Positions 47,088 to 57,951 of a DNA stretch of 64,000 nucleotides are shown here, in pieces. Position 1 is the first letter of the stretch, and the number at the start of each line of letters is the position of its first letter. Where the stretch lies: NCBI RefSeq assembly GCF_005081705.1, contig NZ_CP034876.1, positions 7,234 to 71,233 on the forward strand, written 5' to 3'. Both the position numbers and the translations under genes were made by a program. The notes under the pieces were generated by a model that worked only from the letters and a program-made list of their open reading frames with translations, made no database searches and was not told where the DNA came from. This DNA is from Buchnera aphidicola (Hyperomyzus lactucae). Lineage in GTDB: Bacteria > Pseudomonadota > Gammaproteobacteria > Enterobacterales > Enterobacteriaceae.

Positions 47088-48299
47088 ATGATTCAGAAAA
47101 ATATTAATAAAGTTGTTTTAGCTTATTCGGGTGGTTTAGATACTTCAGCAATCATTCCATGGCTTAAAGAAAATTATCATGTTGAAGTGATTGCTTTTGT
47201 TGCCGATATAGGACAATCTAAAAAAGATTTAAATGGGATCGAAAAAAAAGCGCTTAAGTCTGGGGCGTCTAGTTGTCATATTTTTGATTTAAAAGAAGAA
47301 TTTATAAAAGATTATGTATATCCTATTTTAAAAACCGGTGCATTATATGAAGGTAACTACTTGTTAGGAACAGCATTAGCTAGGCCTATTATTGCAAAAA
47401 AACAAGTAGAACTAGCATTAAATATTGGAGCAGATTCATTATGTCATGGTGCTACTGGTAAAGGTAATGATCAAGTTCGCTTTGAAATGACTTATGCAGC
47501 ATTAGCACCAAACTTGCATGTAATAGCTCCATGGCGAGAATGGAATCTTAATTCAAGGGAATCATTATTAAAATATTTACATGAAAGAAATATTCCTATA
47601 AAAGCAACACTAGACAAAATTTACAGTAAAGATGAAAACTCTTGGCATATTTCTACAGAAGGAGGATTACTTGAAGATCCTTGGAATCAATCTAATGAAG
47701 ATTGTTGGGATTGGACAGTTAATCCTGAAGATGCTCCAGAAAAACCCGAATATATTTTATTAAAGATAGAAGAAGGTTCTGTAATATCGGTTAATCATGA
47801 AAAAATGAATCCATTACAGTGTGTAGAAAAATTAAATTATTTTGGTTCAAAGCATGGAGTTGGGAGAATTGATATTATTGAAAATAGATTAATTGGAATC
47901 AAATCTAGGGGATGTTATGAAACACCTGGTGGAACTATTATTACTACAGCTATAAAAGCAATTGAACAACTAGTATTAGATCGTGAAAGTTTTCAGTGGC
48001 GAGAAAAAATAGGATTAGAAATGTCTTCAGTTGTATATGATGGACGTTGGTTTTCTCCAATACGGCAATCTTTACAAGCTGCTGCTAATTCTTTAGCATC
48101 TCAAATCAATGGAGAAGTCGTATTGAAATTATATAAAGGAAGTGTAACAGCTGTTCAAAAAAACTCACCTAATTCGTTATATTCTATAGAATATGCAACT
48201 TTTGGTGAAGATGAAGTTTATGAACAATCAGATGCACATGGTTTTATTCGTCTTTTTTCTCTTTCTTCAAGAATACGTGCTAAAAATCAATTGAAATAA
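47088..48299 (+). CDS. argG: Argininosuccinate synthase
   Basis: Joins citrulline and aspartate using ATP. The 403 residues are of the short subfamily found in many bacteria, unlike E. coli's longer 447-residue enzyme. The P-loop-like pyrophosphatase motif is [30 protein letters not shown] and YETPGGTII follow the family. It sits between argB and argH, an argCBGH order found in other Gammaproteobacteria, whereas argG is separate in E. coli. Confidence 0.97.
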   Translation: MIQKNINKVVLAYSGGLDTSAIIPWLKENYHVEVIAFVADIGQSKKDLNGIEKKALKSGASSCHIFDLKEEFIKDYVYPILKTGALYEGNYLLGTALARPIIAKKQVELALNIGADSLCHGATGKGNDQVRFEMTYAALAPNLHVIAPWREWNLNSRESLLKYLHERNIPIKATLDKIYSKDENSWHISTEGGLLEDPWNQSNEDCWDWTVNPEDAPEKPEYILLKIEEGSVISVNHEKMNPLQCVEKLNYFGSKHGVGRIDIIENRLIGIKSRGCYETPGGTIITTAIKAIEQLVLDRESFQWREKIGLEMSSVVYDGRWFSPIRQSLQAAANSLASQINGEVVLKLYKGSVTAVQKNSPNSLYSIEYATFGEDEVYEQSDAHGFIRLFSLSSRIRAKNQLK

Positions 48300-48373
48300 T
48301 TTTAAAAAAGAAAAAAAAGACTTTTAACTATGGAAGTTAATATTATTTTTGCATTTTTTTATAGAGAAAATAT

Positions 48374-49753
48374 ATGACACTTTGGGGTGGACGATTCATT
48401 AATGAATCTCATGAGTTGTTTAAAAAATTTAATACGTCATTGTCTTTTGATTATGTTTTAGCAGAAGAAGATATAATTGCTTCAATTGCTTGGTCTAAAA
48501 CTCTAATGAAGAGTGGTATTCTAACTAAAAAAGAACAAATGACAATAGAGTCTGCACTTCTTTTGTTATTAAGAGAAATTAAAGACAAAACTCAAAATAT
48601 TATTTCAAGTAATTGTGAAGACATTCATAGTTGGGTTGAAGAAAAGCTTATTAATAAAATTGGGAAATTAGGTAAAAAATTACACACTGGTCGCAGTCGT
48701 AACGATCAAATTACTACTGATTTAAGATTGTGGTGTAGAAGTAAGATTTATATTTTATTAGAGAATATTATTGATTTGCAGAAACATTTTGTTTTAAGCG
48801 CTGAGTCAAATTATAATATAATTATGCCGGGATATACTCATTTACAACGAGCTCAACCTATTACTTTTTCTTATTGGTGTTTAGCTTACGTAGAAATGTT
48901 AAGAAGAGATGCTAGTCGGTTAGAAGATGTTTTAAAGAGATTAAATGTAAGTCCTTTAGGTTCTGGTGCTTTATCTGGAACAGCTTGGAATATTAATCGT
49001 GAAGAACTTGCTTTATCGATGGGTTTTGATTCTGCTACTAATAATGCATTAGATAGTGTTTCTGATCGAGATTATATTATTGAATTATTATCATCTGCAT
49101 CAATTAGTATGATGCATTTATCGAGATTTTCTGAAGATTTAATTTTTTTTAATTCTGGTGAAGCTGATTTCATTGAACTATCTGATTTAATTACATCAGG
49201 CTCCTCTCTAATGCCGCAAAAAAAAAATCCAGATGCATTAGAACTCATTCGTGCTAAATGTGGGCGTGTTCATGGTTCTTTGATGTCTATTTTAGTGATA
49301 TTAAAATCTCTCCCTTTATCTTATAATAAAGATATGCAAGAGGATAAAGAAGGTTTATTTGATGCAATAAAAACATGGAATGATTGTTTATGCATAGCAA
49401 TGCTAGTATTAAAAAATATTAAAATTAAAAATAAATCGTGTCGTAAAGCTGCAGAAGAAGGATATTCTAACGCCACAGAAATTGCGGATTATTTAGTAAA
49501 AAAAGGAGTACCTTTTCGTGAAGCGCATAATATATCTGGTCAATTAGTACTTCGAGCAATTACTGAAAAAAAATCTTTAAATAATTTAGAGTTATCTATA
49601 TTTAAAATTTATAGTAATCTTATTGAAGATGATATATATCAAAATATCACTTTAGAAGCTTGTCTTGAAAAAAGAATATCTCAAGGTGGTGTGGCACCAT
49701 CTCAAGTTTATGAAGAAATTATCAAGGCGAAAAAAAGATTAAATATTTTTTAA
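48374..49753 (+). CDS. argH: Argininosuccinate lyase
   Basis: Splits argininosuccinate into arginine and fumarate, the last step. The 459 residues match E. coli's 457. It begins MTLWGGRF, has [10 protein letters not shown] and [10 protein letters not shown], and the fumarase-superfamily signature [11 protein letters not shown]. That signature is encoded over an A10 run (about 49218-49227), a slippage-prone place. Last gene of argCBGH, followed by a long hairpin. Confidence 0.97.
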   Translation: MTLWGGRFINESHELFKKFNTSLSFDYVLAEEDIIASIAWSKTLMKSGILTKKEQMTIESALLLLLREIKDKTQNIISSNCEDIHSWVEEKLINKIGKLGKKLHTGRSRNDQITTDLRLWCRSKIYILLENIIDLQKHFVLSAESNYNIIMPGYTHLQRAQPITFSYWCLAYVEMLRRDASRLEDVLKRLNVSPLGSGALSGTAWNINREELALSMGFDSATNNALDSVSDRDYIIELLSSASISMMHLSRFSEDLIFFNSGEADFIELSDLITSGSSLMPQKKNPDALELIRAKCGRVHGSLMSILVILKSLPLSYNKDMQEDKEGLFDAIKTWNDCLCIAMLVLKNIKIKNKSCRKAAEEGYSNATEIADYLVKKGVPFREAHNISGQLVLRAITEKKSLNNLELSIFKIYSNLIEDDIYQNITLEACLEKRISQGGVAPSQVYEEIIKAKKRLNIF

Positions 49754-49777
49754 TGTTTTATTTTTTTTGTATTATTG

Positions 49778-49813
49778 TTAACTAGTATTTAAAATTTTTT
49801 AAATGCTAGTTAA
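49778..49813 (+). terminator. Long hairpin after argH
   Basis: TTAACTAG (49778-49785) plus ATTTAAA (49787-49793) pair with TTTAAAT (49798-49804) and CTAGTTAA (49806-49813), with a T-G wobble between: a 16-pair stem and ATTT loop. No T tract follows. It probably marks the 3' end of the arg operon. Confidence 0.6.
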
Positions 49814-49860
49814 TAATATCACTAACAAAATTAATATATAAAATATAGGAAATATAATTT

Positions 49861-50301
49861 ATGCGAGATGTAATGTTGTTCATTAGTGAAAATATTATAC
49901 TTTTTATTATATGGTTTTTTTTTCTTGTTTTAGCAATATTTTTATCAATAAGAAATATATTTATTAAATCTAAAATTATTAATAATATTCAAGCAATTAA
50001 ACTGATCAATCAACATCGTGCTATTATAATTGATACTCGTTCCTCAGATTTTTTTAACAAAGGTCATATTGTTAATTCTATTAATTTTCCATTAAACAAA
50101 ATTTTTTTAAGCAACTTTAAAGAAATAGAAATATATAAATCTTCTCCTATTATTCTTATATTAAATGAAACATATAAATATAATAAATGTATTCAAGCAT
50201 TTTTAAAATACGGATTTAATCATATTTATATTTTAAACAATGGTATACATTCCTGGAATTTAGAATATTTGCCACTAGTTACCAAAGAAAAAAAATCTTA
50301 A
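49861..50301 (+). CDS. yibN: Membrane-anchored rhodanese-like protein YibN
   Basis: 146 residues with an N-terminal transmembrane helix (about 13-32) and a rhodanese-like domain (DTRSSDFFNKGHIVNSINF, then PIILIL and YGFNHIYILNNGIHSW). In E. coli yibN lies upstream of secB and has been linked to membrane protein biogenesis. At the usual rhodanese cysteine position just after the PIILI strand there is a leucine; the only nearby cysteine is nine residues later. Sulfur-transfer activity is therefore doubtful. Located between argH and secB. Confidence 0.85.
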   Translation: MRDVMLFISENIILFIIWFFFLVLAIFLSIRNIFIKSKIINNIQAIKLINQHRAIIIDTRSSDFFNKGHIVNSINFPLNKIFLSNFKEIEIYKSSPIILILNETYKYNKCIQAFLKYGFNHIYILNNGIHSWNLEYLPLVTKEKKS

Positions 50302-50429
50302 CAATTATTTTATGAAGATATAAATGTATGATTTCTCTTGAATAAATTTATTTTTTATTACTTTAAAAAACTTTAATCAAATTAAAATTTTTTAACGAAT
50401 ATATACTTATTAATTTTTATGGATATATT

Positions 50430-50873
50430 ATGTCAGAAGAAAAAATCAAAAAAAAATCCTTTGAAATTCAACGTATTTATATAAAAGACGCTTCTTTTGA
50501 AGCACCTAATACACCAAATATTTTTCATGTAAGTTGGAAACCGGTTGTACAATTGAATTTAAATACGACGTCTAAAAAAATAGAAGATAATATTTTTGAA
50601 ATTGTTTTACAAGTGAGAGTTATTGTTAAAATTAAAGAAGATTTAGTGTTTTTGTGTGAAGTAGATCAAGCGGGTATTTTTTTTATTGCCAATTTGAACG
50701 AAAAAAAACTAAAACATTGTTTATACTCTTATTGTCCAAATATTTTATTTCCTTATGCTCGTACATGTATATCTAATTTAATATCTTATGGCAGTTTTCC
50801 ACAGATGAATCTTGAACCTATCAACTTTGATGCGATTTATTACAATCATATAAAATTTGAAAAAAAAGTATAA
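50430..50873 (+). CDS. secB: Protein-export chaperone SecB
   Basis: Tetrameric cytoplasmic chaperone that keeps preproteins unfolded and hands them to SecA. The 147 residues compare with 155 in E. coli. FEIQRIYIKDASFEAPNTP and the C-terminal part with LFPYARTCISNLISYGSFP match. grxC before it and gpsA after it in E. coli are both missing here. It needs SecA and SecYEG, of which SecE is encoded in this window. Confidence 0.95.
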   Translation: MSEEKIKKKSFEIQRIYIKDASFEAPNTPNIFHVSWKPVVQLNLNTTSKKIEDNIFEIVLQVRVIVKIKEDLVFLCEVDQAGIFFIANLNEKKLKHCLYSYCPNILFPYARTCISNLISYGSFPQMNLEPINFDAIYYNHIKFEKKV

Positions 50874-50917
50874 ATGATAATTATAAAACACTATAAACAT
50901 TTATTGAGGAGAAAATT

Positions 50918-51742
50918 ATGTATTTTTTAGAAATATCAAAAATATGGGAAAAAATAATTTTCGAAGTTTCTATTTTATTGAAAAAAGAACCAATTTTATC
51001 AGATTTTTATTATAATAGTATATTAAAGCATAAAAATTTAAATAGTTCTTTAAGTTATATATTAGCAAATAAATTATCTACATCTATTGTTTCTGAAAAA
51101 AAAATACAAAATATATTTGATAACATTTATTTAAATAATTCTTTTATGTTAAAGTTTATAGTACAAGATATTCAAGCTATATTACAGCGAGATCCAGCAG
51201 TTAAAGATTATTTAACACCTTTATTATATTTAAAAGGTTTTCATGCACTAGAAGCTTATAGATTAAGCCATTATCTTTGGGGGATTAAAAATACTTCATT
51301 ATCTAAATATTTACAAAATAGAATATCTTCGGAATTTTCAGTTGATATTCATCCGGCTGCTTGTATTGGATCTGGTGTCATGCTAGATCATGCGACGGGC
51401 ATTGTTATTGGGGAGGGTGTGATTATAGAAGATAATGTTTCAATTTTTCATTCAGTAACATTAGGAGGAACAGGAAAGAATTTTAGTAAAAATAGACATC
51501 CTACTATTCGAAAAGGAGTTATTATCGGTGCTGGGGCAAAAATTTTAGGAAATATTGAAGTAGGTTTAGAAGCAAAAATAGGTGCGGGTTCAATAGTTCT
51601 AAAAAATGTTCCTCCATATGTAACAGTTGTTGGAGTTCCGGCAAAAATTGTTAATCCATTAGATAGTCAAAAGTATTCTTCTCAAGAAGCATTAAATGAT
51701 TTTTCATATATTAATAGATTTCAATATGGAGATGGTATTTAA
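50918..51742 (+). CDS. cysE: Serine acetyltransferase
   Basis: Makes O-acetylserine for cysteine synthesis. The 274 residues match E. coli's 273. After an alpha-helical N-terminal domain, the left-handed beta helix shows DIHPAACIGSGVMLDHATG and VSIFHSVTLGGTGK with the catalytic histidine region. The C-terminus FQYGDGI keeps the tail whose last isoleucine inserts into the CysK active site. GAGGAG precedes the ATG. It converges on rpoD. Confidence 0.97.
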   Translation: MYFLEISKIWEKIIFEVSILLKKEPILSDFYYNSILKHKNLNSSLSYILANKLSTSIVSEKKIQNIFDNIYLNNSFMLKFIVQDIQAILQRDPAVKDYLTPLLYLKGFHALEAYRLSHYLWGIKNTSLSKYLQNRISSEFSVDIHPAACIGSGVMLDHATGIVIGEGVIIEDNVSIFHSVTLGGTGKNFSKNRHPTIRKGVIIGAGAKILGNIEVGLEAKIGAGSIVLKNVPPYVTVVGVPAKIVNPLDSQKYSSQEALNDFSYINRFQYGDGI

Positions 51743-51757
51743 TTTAAATTTTCATCT

Positions 51758-51842
51758 ATATAAAATAAAAACTTCTGTTTTTATTGAAGAAAGGTAATAT
51801 AAATATATTACTAATATTAAGTACAGAAGTTTTATTTTATAT
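51758..51842. terminator. Long hairpin between convergent cysE and rpoD
   Basis: The arm at 51758-51778 (ending AAAACTTCTGT) pairs with 51823-51842 (starting ACAGAAGTTTT), 20 pairs with a single bulged A. Inside the loop GTAATAT pairs with ATATTAC. Both strands leave the stem with T-rich sequence (TTTTATTTTAT on the plus strand), so it can act as a bidirectional terminator. Confidence 0.8.
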
Positions 51843-51856
51843 TAAACAATGTTATT

Positions 51857-53695
51857 TTAATCATCTAAAAAACTACGCAATACTTCTGATCTACTTGGAT
51901 GACGTAGTTTTCTAAGTGCTTTTGCTTCTATTTGACGAATTCTTTCTCGAGTTACATCAAATTGTTTTCCAACTTCTTCTAAAGTATGATCAGTATTCAT
52001 ATCTATTCCAAAACGCATACGTAGCACTTTGGCTTCACGAGCTGTTAAACCTGATAAAACGTCATGTGTTGCTGATCTTAAACTTTCAGATGTAGCAGAA
52101 TCTAGTGGTAGTTCTAAAGTGGTATCTTCGATAAAATCACCTAAATGTGAATCATCATCATCTCCAATAGGAGTTTCCATAGATATTGGTTCTTTGGCTA
52201 TTTTTAATACTTTCCTAATTTTATCTTCAGGGATAAGCATTTTTTCAGATAATTCTTCTGGAGTAGGTTCGCGACCTATTTCTTGTAACATTTGTCTAGA
52301 GATACGATTGAGTTTATTGATTGTTTCAATCATATGAACTGGTATTCGAATAGTACGAGCTTGATCGGCAATGGAACGAGTAATTGCTTGTCTAATCCAC
52401 CAAGTAGCATAAGTTGAAAATTTATAACCACGACGATATTCAAATTTGTCTACTGCTTTCATTAAACCAATATTTCCCTCTTGAATCAAATCTAAAAATT
52501 GCAATCCTCTATTTGTGTATTTTTTTGCAATAGAAATAACTAATCTTAAATTAGCTTCTACCATTTCTTTTTTTGCTCTTCGAGCTTTTGCTTCTCCTAT
52601 AGACATTCTTTTGTTAATATCTTTTACCTGTTCAATTGTTAAACCAGTTTCTTTTTCTATTTTAATTAATTTTTTAATACTAATAGAAACGTCTTCTTGA
52701 ACCTTTTTTAAATCTTCAGACCATGGTTGATTTTTATTTTGTTCTTTTATTAACCAATTATTATTAATTTTTTTCCCTGGAAAAATTTTAATAAAATTTT
52801 TTTTTGGCATTTTACATTTTTCAACGCATAATTTCATGATAATTCTTTCTTGTCTTCGTACTCTTTCCATCATATAGCGCATATTATTAACTAAATGATC
52901 GAATTGTTTAGGAACGAGTCTGAATTGTTTAAAAACTTCTGAAAGATTATAAATTTCTAATAATGAATCTTTATGTGTTCTATTTTTAGTTTTTATTGTA
53001 TTATTTGTATTGTTATACTGTATTCTTAATTCAGAAAATTTTTCATTAGCTAATTCTGGATCTATACTGTTATCATCTTCATCTTCCTGAGCATTTGGTT
53101 CTTCATCGTCTTCAGTGTTTTGTTCTTCATCTAAAAGGTCAGAACCTATATGAATTGCTGTAGGAGAAAATATTTCTTCTGCATTAGGATCTACAAAACC
53201 TGTTATTATATCAGACAATCTTATTTGACCAGTTTTAATACGATCGTATTGTTCAAGAAGATAAGTAATAGCTTCAGGATATTCAGAAACTGAACATTGA
53301 ACTTGATTAATTCCTTCCTCGATACGTTTGGCTATATCAATTTCTCCTTCTCGTGTTAATAATTCTACACTTCCCATTTCCCTCATATACATGCGAACAG
53401 GATCAGTAGTACGGCCCAATTCTGATTCTACACTAGATAATACTTGTGTTGCTGCTTCGACTGCATCTTCATCTGTATCTGTGTTTATTTCATTTAAGAT
53501 TAAATCATCAGCATCCGGTGCTTCTTCAACTACTGGAATTCCCATATCATTAATCATCTGAATGATATCATCGATTTGTTCAGAATCAATAATATCTTCT
53601 GGTAGATGATCATTAACTTCTGCATAGGTTAAATACCCTTGCTCCTTACCATGTGTAACAAGTAGCTTAAGTTGCGACTGTGGGTTTTGATCCAT
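51857..53695 (-). CDS. rpoD: Primary sigma factor sigma-70
   Basis: Housekeeping sigma factor. The 612 residues match E. coli's 613. Region 1.1 begins [20 protein letters not shown]; region 1.2 has [20 protein letters not shown]; region 2 has [20 protein letters not shown] and [15 protein letters not shown]; region 4.2 has [20 protein letters not shown]. An acidic stretch (about residues 190-212) marks the non-conserved region. Last gene of rpsU-dnaG-rpoD. Confidence 0.99.
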   Translation of the reverse strand: MDQNPQSQLKLLVTHGKEQGYLTYAEVNDHLPEDIIDSEQIDDIIQMINDMGIPVVEEAPDADDLILNEINTDTDEDAVEAATQVLSSVESELGRTTDPVRMYMREMGSVELLTREGEIDIAKRIEEGINQVQCSVSEYPEAITYLLEQYDRIKTGQIRLSDIITGFVDPNAEEIFSPTAIHIGSDLLDEEQNTEDDEEPNAQEDEDDNSIDPELANEKFSELRIQYNNTNNTIKTKNRTHKDSLLEIYNLSEVFKQFRLVPKQFDHLVNNMRYMMERVRRQERIIMKLCVEKCKMPKKNFIKIFPGKKINNNWLIKEQNKNQPWSEDLKKVQEDVSISIKKLIKIEKETGLTIEQVKDINKRMSIGEAKARRAKKEMVEANLRLVISIAKKYTNRGLQFLDLIQEGNIGLMKAVDKFEYRRGYKFSTYATWWIRQAITRSIADQARTIRIPVHMIETINKLNRISRQMLQEIGREPTPEELSEKMLIPEDKIRKVLKIAKEPISMETPIGDDDDSHLGDFIEDTTLELPLDSATSESLRSATHDVLSGLTAREAKVLRMRFGIDMNTDHTLEEVGKQFDVTRERIRQIEAKALRKLRHPSRSEVLRSFLDD

Positions 53696-53798
53696 AAGAT
53701 GATATCCAGATTCGGTTAATTTAATGAATATTAATTGACTATTCCGTCAATAATGAATAATAAAATTATCTTAAATTTTTAATACATATAATCAGTGT

Positions 53799-55556
53799 CT
53801 AATGTTTTAAAACACTTAATTTTACTTTTTTTGATAATTTTTTATTAATAAACCAAATTTCTTTTTTTTCATTCATTGTTAATCCCTTGACTCTTTCTTG
53901 TGCAATCAAGTATTCTTGTCTTTCTTCAAGAATTTTATCATATATATTTGTTAATAAATCTAAAAACATATTTTGAATTTCTTTTTTAACTATCATAAGA
54001 TCCCATCTTGCTAAAATCTTTAAAATATTAATTATTTCAGTATCTCTATAGAATTCTAATAATTGACCTGTATTAATATTGGGATTATCAAGACATGTTT
54101 TTAAGATTTCCAAAAAAATAGGGAGTCCTTTTACTTTTAAATTTTTTAATTTTATCGTTGTAGGTACTATTTTTGATAGACTAGGATTTTGTACAAGTAG
54201 TCCTATAAGAGTTCGCATTGGTGTTCTTTTGATTTGAAAGTATGATTTTTGACTTTTTTTTATTTCTTGTTCGTATAAAAATTTTTCAAATTGATTATCG
54301 TCTAAAATCCCTATCATTCTAGCTAATATTTGACGTAAGTAAATTCGTATTGTATCACTAGAAATAATATTAATTAAAGGTAACGCGCGTACACTTAAAT
54401 GAAATTTGTCTTCATTAGAAGATAAATCAATATTTTTTAATATATGTTGAAAAAAAAACTTTGGCATGGTAATTGCATTATCGATACGCATTTGAAATTT
54501 TTTTCTGCCTTCTTTTCTAATAATAGAATCAGGATCTTCGTTTTTAGGTAACAAAATAAATTTTAATGTTTTTTTATCTGATATATATGGTAATGCTTTT
54601 TTTAAAGTTCTCCAGGCTGCATCTTTTCCTGCATCATCACCATCATAACAATATATAACTGTGTCCGTATTTTTAAATAGAATTTGAATATGTTCACTTG
54701 TTGTTGCAGTACCCAAAGAAGAAACTACATAATTAATATTATATTGTGTGAGTGTTATAACATCAATATACCCTTCAACAACTAATAAATACATTGGTTT
54801 AGTATGATTTTTTTTAACTTGATAAAGTCCGTAAATTTGTTTTCTTTTATGAAAAATATTTGTTTCAGGTGAATTAAGATATTTTGGTAAAATATTGTTT
54901 AATGAACGACCTCCAAAACCTACAACTCTACCATGATGGTCTTGTATAGGAAATATTATACGCCCTTGAAATCGATCATATTTATATCCTTTTTTACTAA
55001 TAGAAATTATGTTATTATTTAATAATTCTTTTTCAAATTCTTTGCTTATATAACAGTTTTTGTAAAAAATATTCCATTCGAGACTAGAGAATCCAATTAA
55101 AAAAGAATCAATCATCTTTTTATCGATCCCTCTTTTAGCTAAATATTGATAAGCTAAACTAGTTTTAGTTATATTTTTTTGATATAGTTTGCACATTTTT
55201 TCCATTAGTAAATATAATTTTTGTTGTTTAATATAAATATTATTTTCTAATGTTCTTTTAAAAGGTATTTTAATGCCATGAATTATTGAAAGTTCTTCAA
55301 TACTTTCTAGAAAGCTTAAATGTTCGTACTGTATTAAAAAATCAATTGCATTTCCATATATATTACATCCAAAGCAATAGTAAAATTGTTTTTCATGACT
55401 GACAGTAAAAGATGGAGTTTTATCATGATGAAAAGGACAGTTTGTTCGGTAGTTTTTACCATTTTTTTGTAATGTGAGACGTGTGCTAATTAGTTCTACA
55501 ATATTAGTTCGAGAGAGTAGTTCACTGATGAAATATTTAGGTATTTTCCTAGACAT
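53799..55556 (-). CDS. dnaG: DNA primase
   Basis: Makes RNA primers for replication. The 585 residues match E. coli's 581. The CHC2 zinc finger is [13 protein letters not shown]...CFGC near residues 40-65. The TOPRIM core has VVEGYIDVI and [15 protein letters not shown]. The C-terminal helicase-binding domain is poorly conserved but of full length. It lies between rpsU and rpoD. Confidence 0.97.
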   Translation of the reverse strand: MSRKIPKYFISELLSRTNIVELISTRLTLQKNGKNYRTNCPFHHDKTPSFTVSHEKQFYYCFGCNIYGNAIDFLIQYEHLSFLESIEELSIIHGIKIPFKRTLENNIYIKQQKLYLLMEKMCKLYQKNITKTSLAYQYLAKRGIDKKMIDSFLIGFSSLEWNIFYKNCYISKEFEKELLNNNIISISKKGYKYDRFQGRIIFPIQDHHGRVVGFGGRSLNNILPKYLNSPETNIFHKRKQIYGLYQVKKNHTKPMYLLVVEGYIDVITLTQYNINYVVSSLGTATTSEHIQILFKNTDTVIYCYDGDDAGKDAAWRTLKKALPYISDKKTLKFILLPKNEDPDSIIRKEGRKKFQMRIDNAITMPKFFFQHILKNIDLSSNEDKFHLSVRALPLINIISSDTIRIYLRQILARMIGILDDNQFEKFLYEQEIKKSQKSYFQIKRTPMRTLIGLLVQNPSLSKIVPTTIKLKNLKVKGLPIFLEILKTCLDNPNINTGQLLEFYRDTEIINILKILARWDLMIVKKEIQNMFLDLLTNIYDKILEERQEYLIAQERVKGLTMNEKKEIWFINKKLSKKVKLSVLKH

Positions 55557-55582
55557 ATATTTTTGTAATTATAATTATATTT

Positions 55583-55610
55583 CCGTTCTTGAAGAAGAAC
55601 GGTTTTTTTT
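55583..55610 (+). terminator. Hairpin in the rpsU-dnaG spacer with its T tract on the plus strand
   Basis: CCGTTCTT (55583-55590) and AAGAACGG (55595-55602) form a perfect 8-pair stem with loop GAAG, followed on the plus strand by eight T (55603-55610). The flanking genes run leftward, and in that direction the stem is followed by AAATATAA. E. coli has a terminator between rpsU and dnaG, so position is conserved but the tract favours the antisense direction. Confidence 0.65.
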
Positions 55611-55628
55611 GATTGTTTGAAAATATAT

Positions 55629-55856
<228 letters not shown>

Positions 55857-56047
55857 TCAATGGTTTATTAGAACAGATTCTAGGAGATTTTTTAATATAA
55901 TAGATCCTATATCAATAAGTGTTATATTGTAAAGTATCATTTTTATATTTAATTTTATTTTAAATAAATTTTTATAATATAATTTTGAGAATACTATTAG
56001 CATAATATATTTTTATTTTTGATTTTTTAATAGTTAGGTGTGAACTT

Positions 56048-57070
56048 ATGAAAGTTTTAGGTATCGAAACTTCTTGTGATGATACAGGTATTGCAATCTA
56101 TGATAGTGAAGAGGGACTCTTGATAAATGAAATATACAATCAAAAAAAATTACATAATATGTATGGAGGTATTATTCCTGAATTAGCATCTCGAGAGCAT
56201 ATGAAAGCGATGATTTTTTTGTTAAAAAAAATATTTTATAAAAAAAAGATTTTTCAAGGTATTGATCTTATTTCATATACTGCTGGTCCTGGTTTAGTTG
56301 GTTCTTTATTAGTAGGCGCCACGTTTGCATGTTCTTTAGGGTTATCTTTGAATATCCCAGTTATTCCAGTTAATCATATGGAAGGGCATCTGTTATCACC
56401 AATGTTAGATTGCACGTTAATCGAATTTCCATTTATTGGATTATTAGTCTCTGGAAAACATACACAAATTATTGCTGCTTATAGATTAGGTGAATATGAA
56501 ATATTAGGAAATTGTTTAGATGATGCAGCAGGTGAAGCATTTGATAAAACAGCAAAACTATTAGGATTAAAATATCCAGGTGGTCCTGAATTATCTAAAC
56601 TAGCTCGAAGTGGAATTAAAAAATCTTTTTACTTTCCTCGACCTATGATACATGATCCAAGTTTGAATTTTAGTTTTTCGGGTTTAAAAACTTATGCTGC
56701 TCAAGTAATCAAAAAATCTAATCAAAGTATACAAGAAAAAGCCAATATTGCCAGGGCTTTTGAAGATGCAGTAATTGATATATTATTAATTAAAACCAAA
56801 AAGGCATTAACTAAAAAAAAATGGAAACGTTTAATTATAGCTGGTGGTGTTAGTGCAAACTATATTTTACGAAAAAAGGCCGAAAAAATGGTTAAAGAGT
56901 ATTTTAATGGTCAAGTTTTTTTTTCTAGTTTAGATTTTTGTACAGATAATGCCGCAATGATTGCATATCTTGGTTTATTACGTTATAAAGAAGCTGAATA
57001 TCCTCAATTAGAAATATTAGTAAAACCAAAATGGTCTATAAGTAATATGTGTTATAAAAAATTTTCTTAA
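56048..57070 (+). CDS. tsaD: tRNA N6-adenosine threonylcarbamoyltransferase
   Basis: Catalytic subunit of the enzyme making t6A37 on tRNAs that read ANN codons. The 340 residues compare with 337 in E. coli. It begins MKVLGIETSCDDTGIAIYD; the metal-binding HxxxH is in NHMEGHLLSP; ASKHT-type LLVSGKHTQIIAA, DAAGEAFDK and the C-terminal CTDNAAMIAYLGL follow the family. Divergent from rpsU, as in E. coli. Confidence 0.98.
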   Translation: MKVLGIETSCDDTGIAIYDSEEGLLINEIYNQKKLHNMYGGIIPELASREHMKAMIFLLKKIFYKKKIFQGIDLISYTAGPGLVGSLLVGATFACSLGLSLNIPVIPVNHMEGHLLSPMLDCTLIEFPFIGLLVSGKHTQIIAAYRLGEYEILGNCLDDAAGEAFDKTAKLLGLKYPGGPELSKLARSGIKKSFYFPRPMIHDPSLNFSFSGLKTYAAQVIKKSNQSIQEKANIARAFEDAVIDILLIKTKKALTKKKWKRLIIAGGVSANYILRKKAEKMVKEYFNGQVFFSSLDFCTDNAAMIAYLGLLRYKEAEYPQLEILVKPKWSISNMCYKKFS

Positions 57071-57090
57071 AATGTTTTTCAATTATATAT

Positions 57091-57732
57091 CTATGTATTT
57101 TTAATATACCAAATTAAGTCTTGAATAGTTACTATTGGCATTTTTTTATTTTTAGAAAATGCTATTATTTCGGGTGTACGAGCCATAGTACCATCTCTAT
57201 TTGTTAATTCACAGATCACTCCGGCGGGTTTAAAACCTGCTAGAGAGATAATTTCAATAGCAGCTTCTGTGTGTCCTGCTCTAGCTAAAACTCCACCACT
57301 ATTGGCTCTTAAGGGAAATACATGTCCGGGCCTATTTAAGTCACTTGGTTGAGCATTGTCAGCCATTGCTGTTTGTATAGTAGTTAATCTGTCTTGGGCT
57401 GATACACCAGTAGAAATGTTTTTTGAAGCTTCTATTGTTACTGTAAATCCGGTTCGATATGCACTAGTATTTTTTGCGACCATCATAGGTAAATTAAGTT
57501 GTTTACATTTAGATTCGGTAATACAAAGACATACAATACCACTGCCATACCGAATGCTTAAAGCCATTTGCTCTACCGTCATGTTTTCGCATGAAAATAC
57601 AAGATCTCCTTCATTTTCACGTTTTTCGTCATCTAATATAATAATTCCTTGACCAGATTTTAACGCAAGTATAGCTTTTTGGATTCTTTCTTTAGCTGTT
57701 CCAAATTCAGATAGGAGTCTTCGGTTCATCAT
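57091..57732 (-). CDS. ribB: 3,4-dihydroxy-2-butanone 4-phosphate synthase
   Basis: Makes the four-carbon riboflavin precursor from ribulose-5-phosphate. The 213 residues compare with 217 in E. coli. [15 protein letters not shown] carries metal ligands; [25 protein letters not shown] and [10 protein letters not shown] complete the site. Two ATGs stand in a row at 57732 and 57729; either may be used. The FMN riboswitch that precedes ribB in E. coli is not visible in the 219-base leader. Confidence 0.96.
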   Translation of the reverse strand: MMNRRLLSEFGTAKERIQKAILALKSGQGIIILDDEKRENEGDLVFSCENMTVEQMALSIRYGSGIVCLCITESKCKQLNLPMMVAKNTSAYRTGFTVTIEASKNISTGVSAQDRLTTIQTAMADNAQPSDLNRPGHVFPLRANSGGVLARAGHTEAAIEIISLAGFKPAGVICELTNRDGTMARTPEIIAFSKNKKMPIVTIQDLIWYIKNT

Positions 57733-57951
57733 AAAAACCCTAATAAAATTAACTGATTAAAAAAATAATCTATATTAATAAAGTTTTATCTGATTTTTAA
57801 AAATTTTTATAAAAATAAGAATTATCTATATTATATATTGAATTAAATCTAAGAGCAACGTAGAAATTTGAAGTTTGAATAATATTTTTAGGTAAGTGTT
57901 ATAAGTAATATTTACTCGTATTGTTTTTTTAAACAAAATAAATATTATTTT

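Noticed and set aside
57733-57951. Remnant of the HldE transferase domain
   Set aside because: Translation of the minus strand gave no H-x-G-H nucleotidyltransferase motif or other clear similarity; deletion rather than decay.
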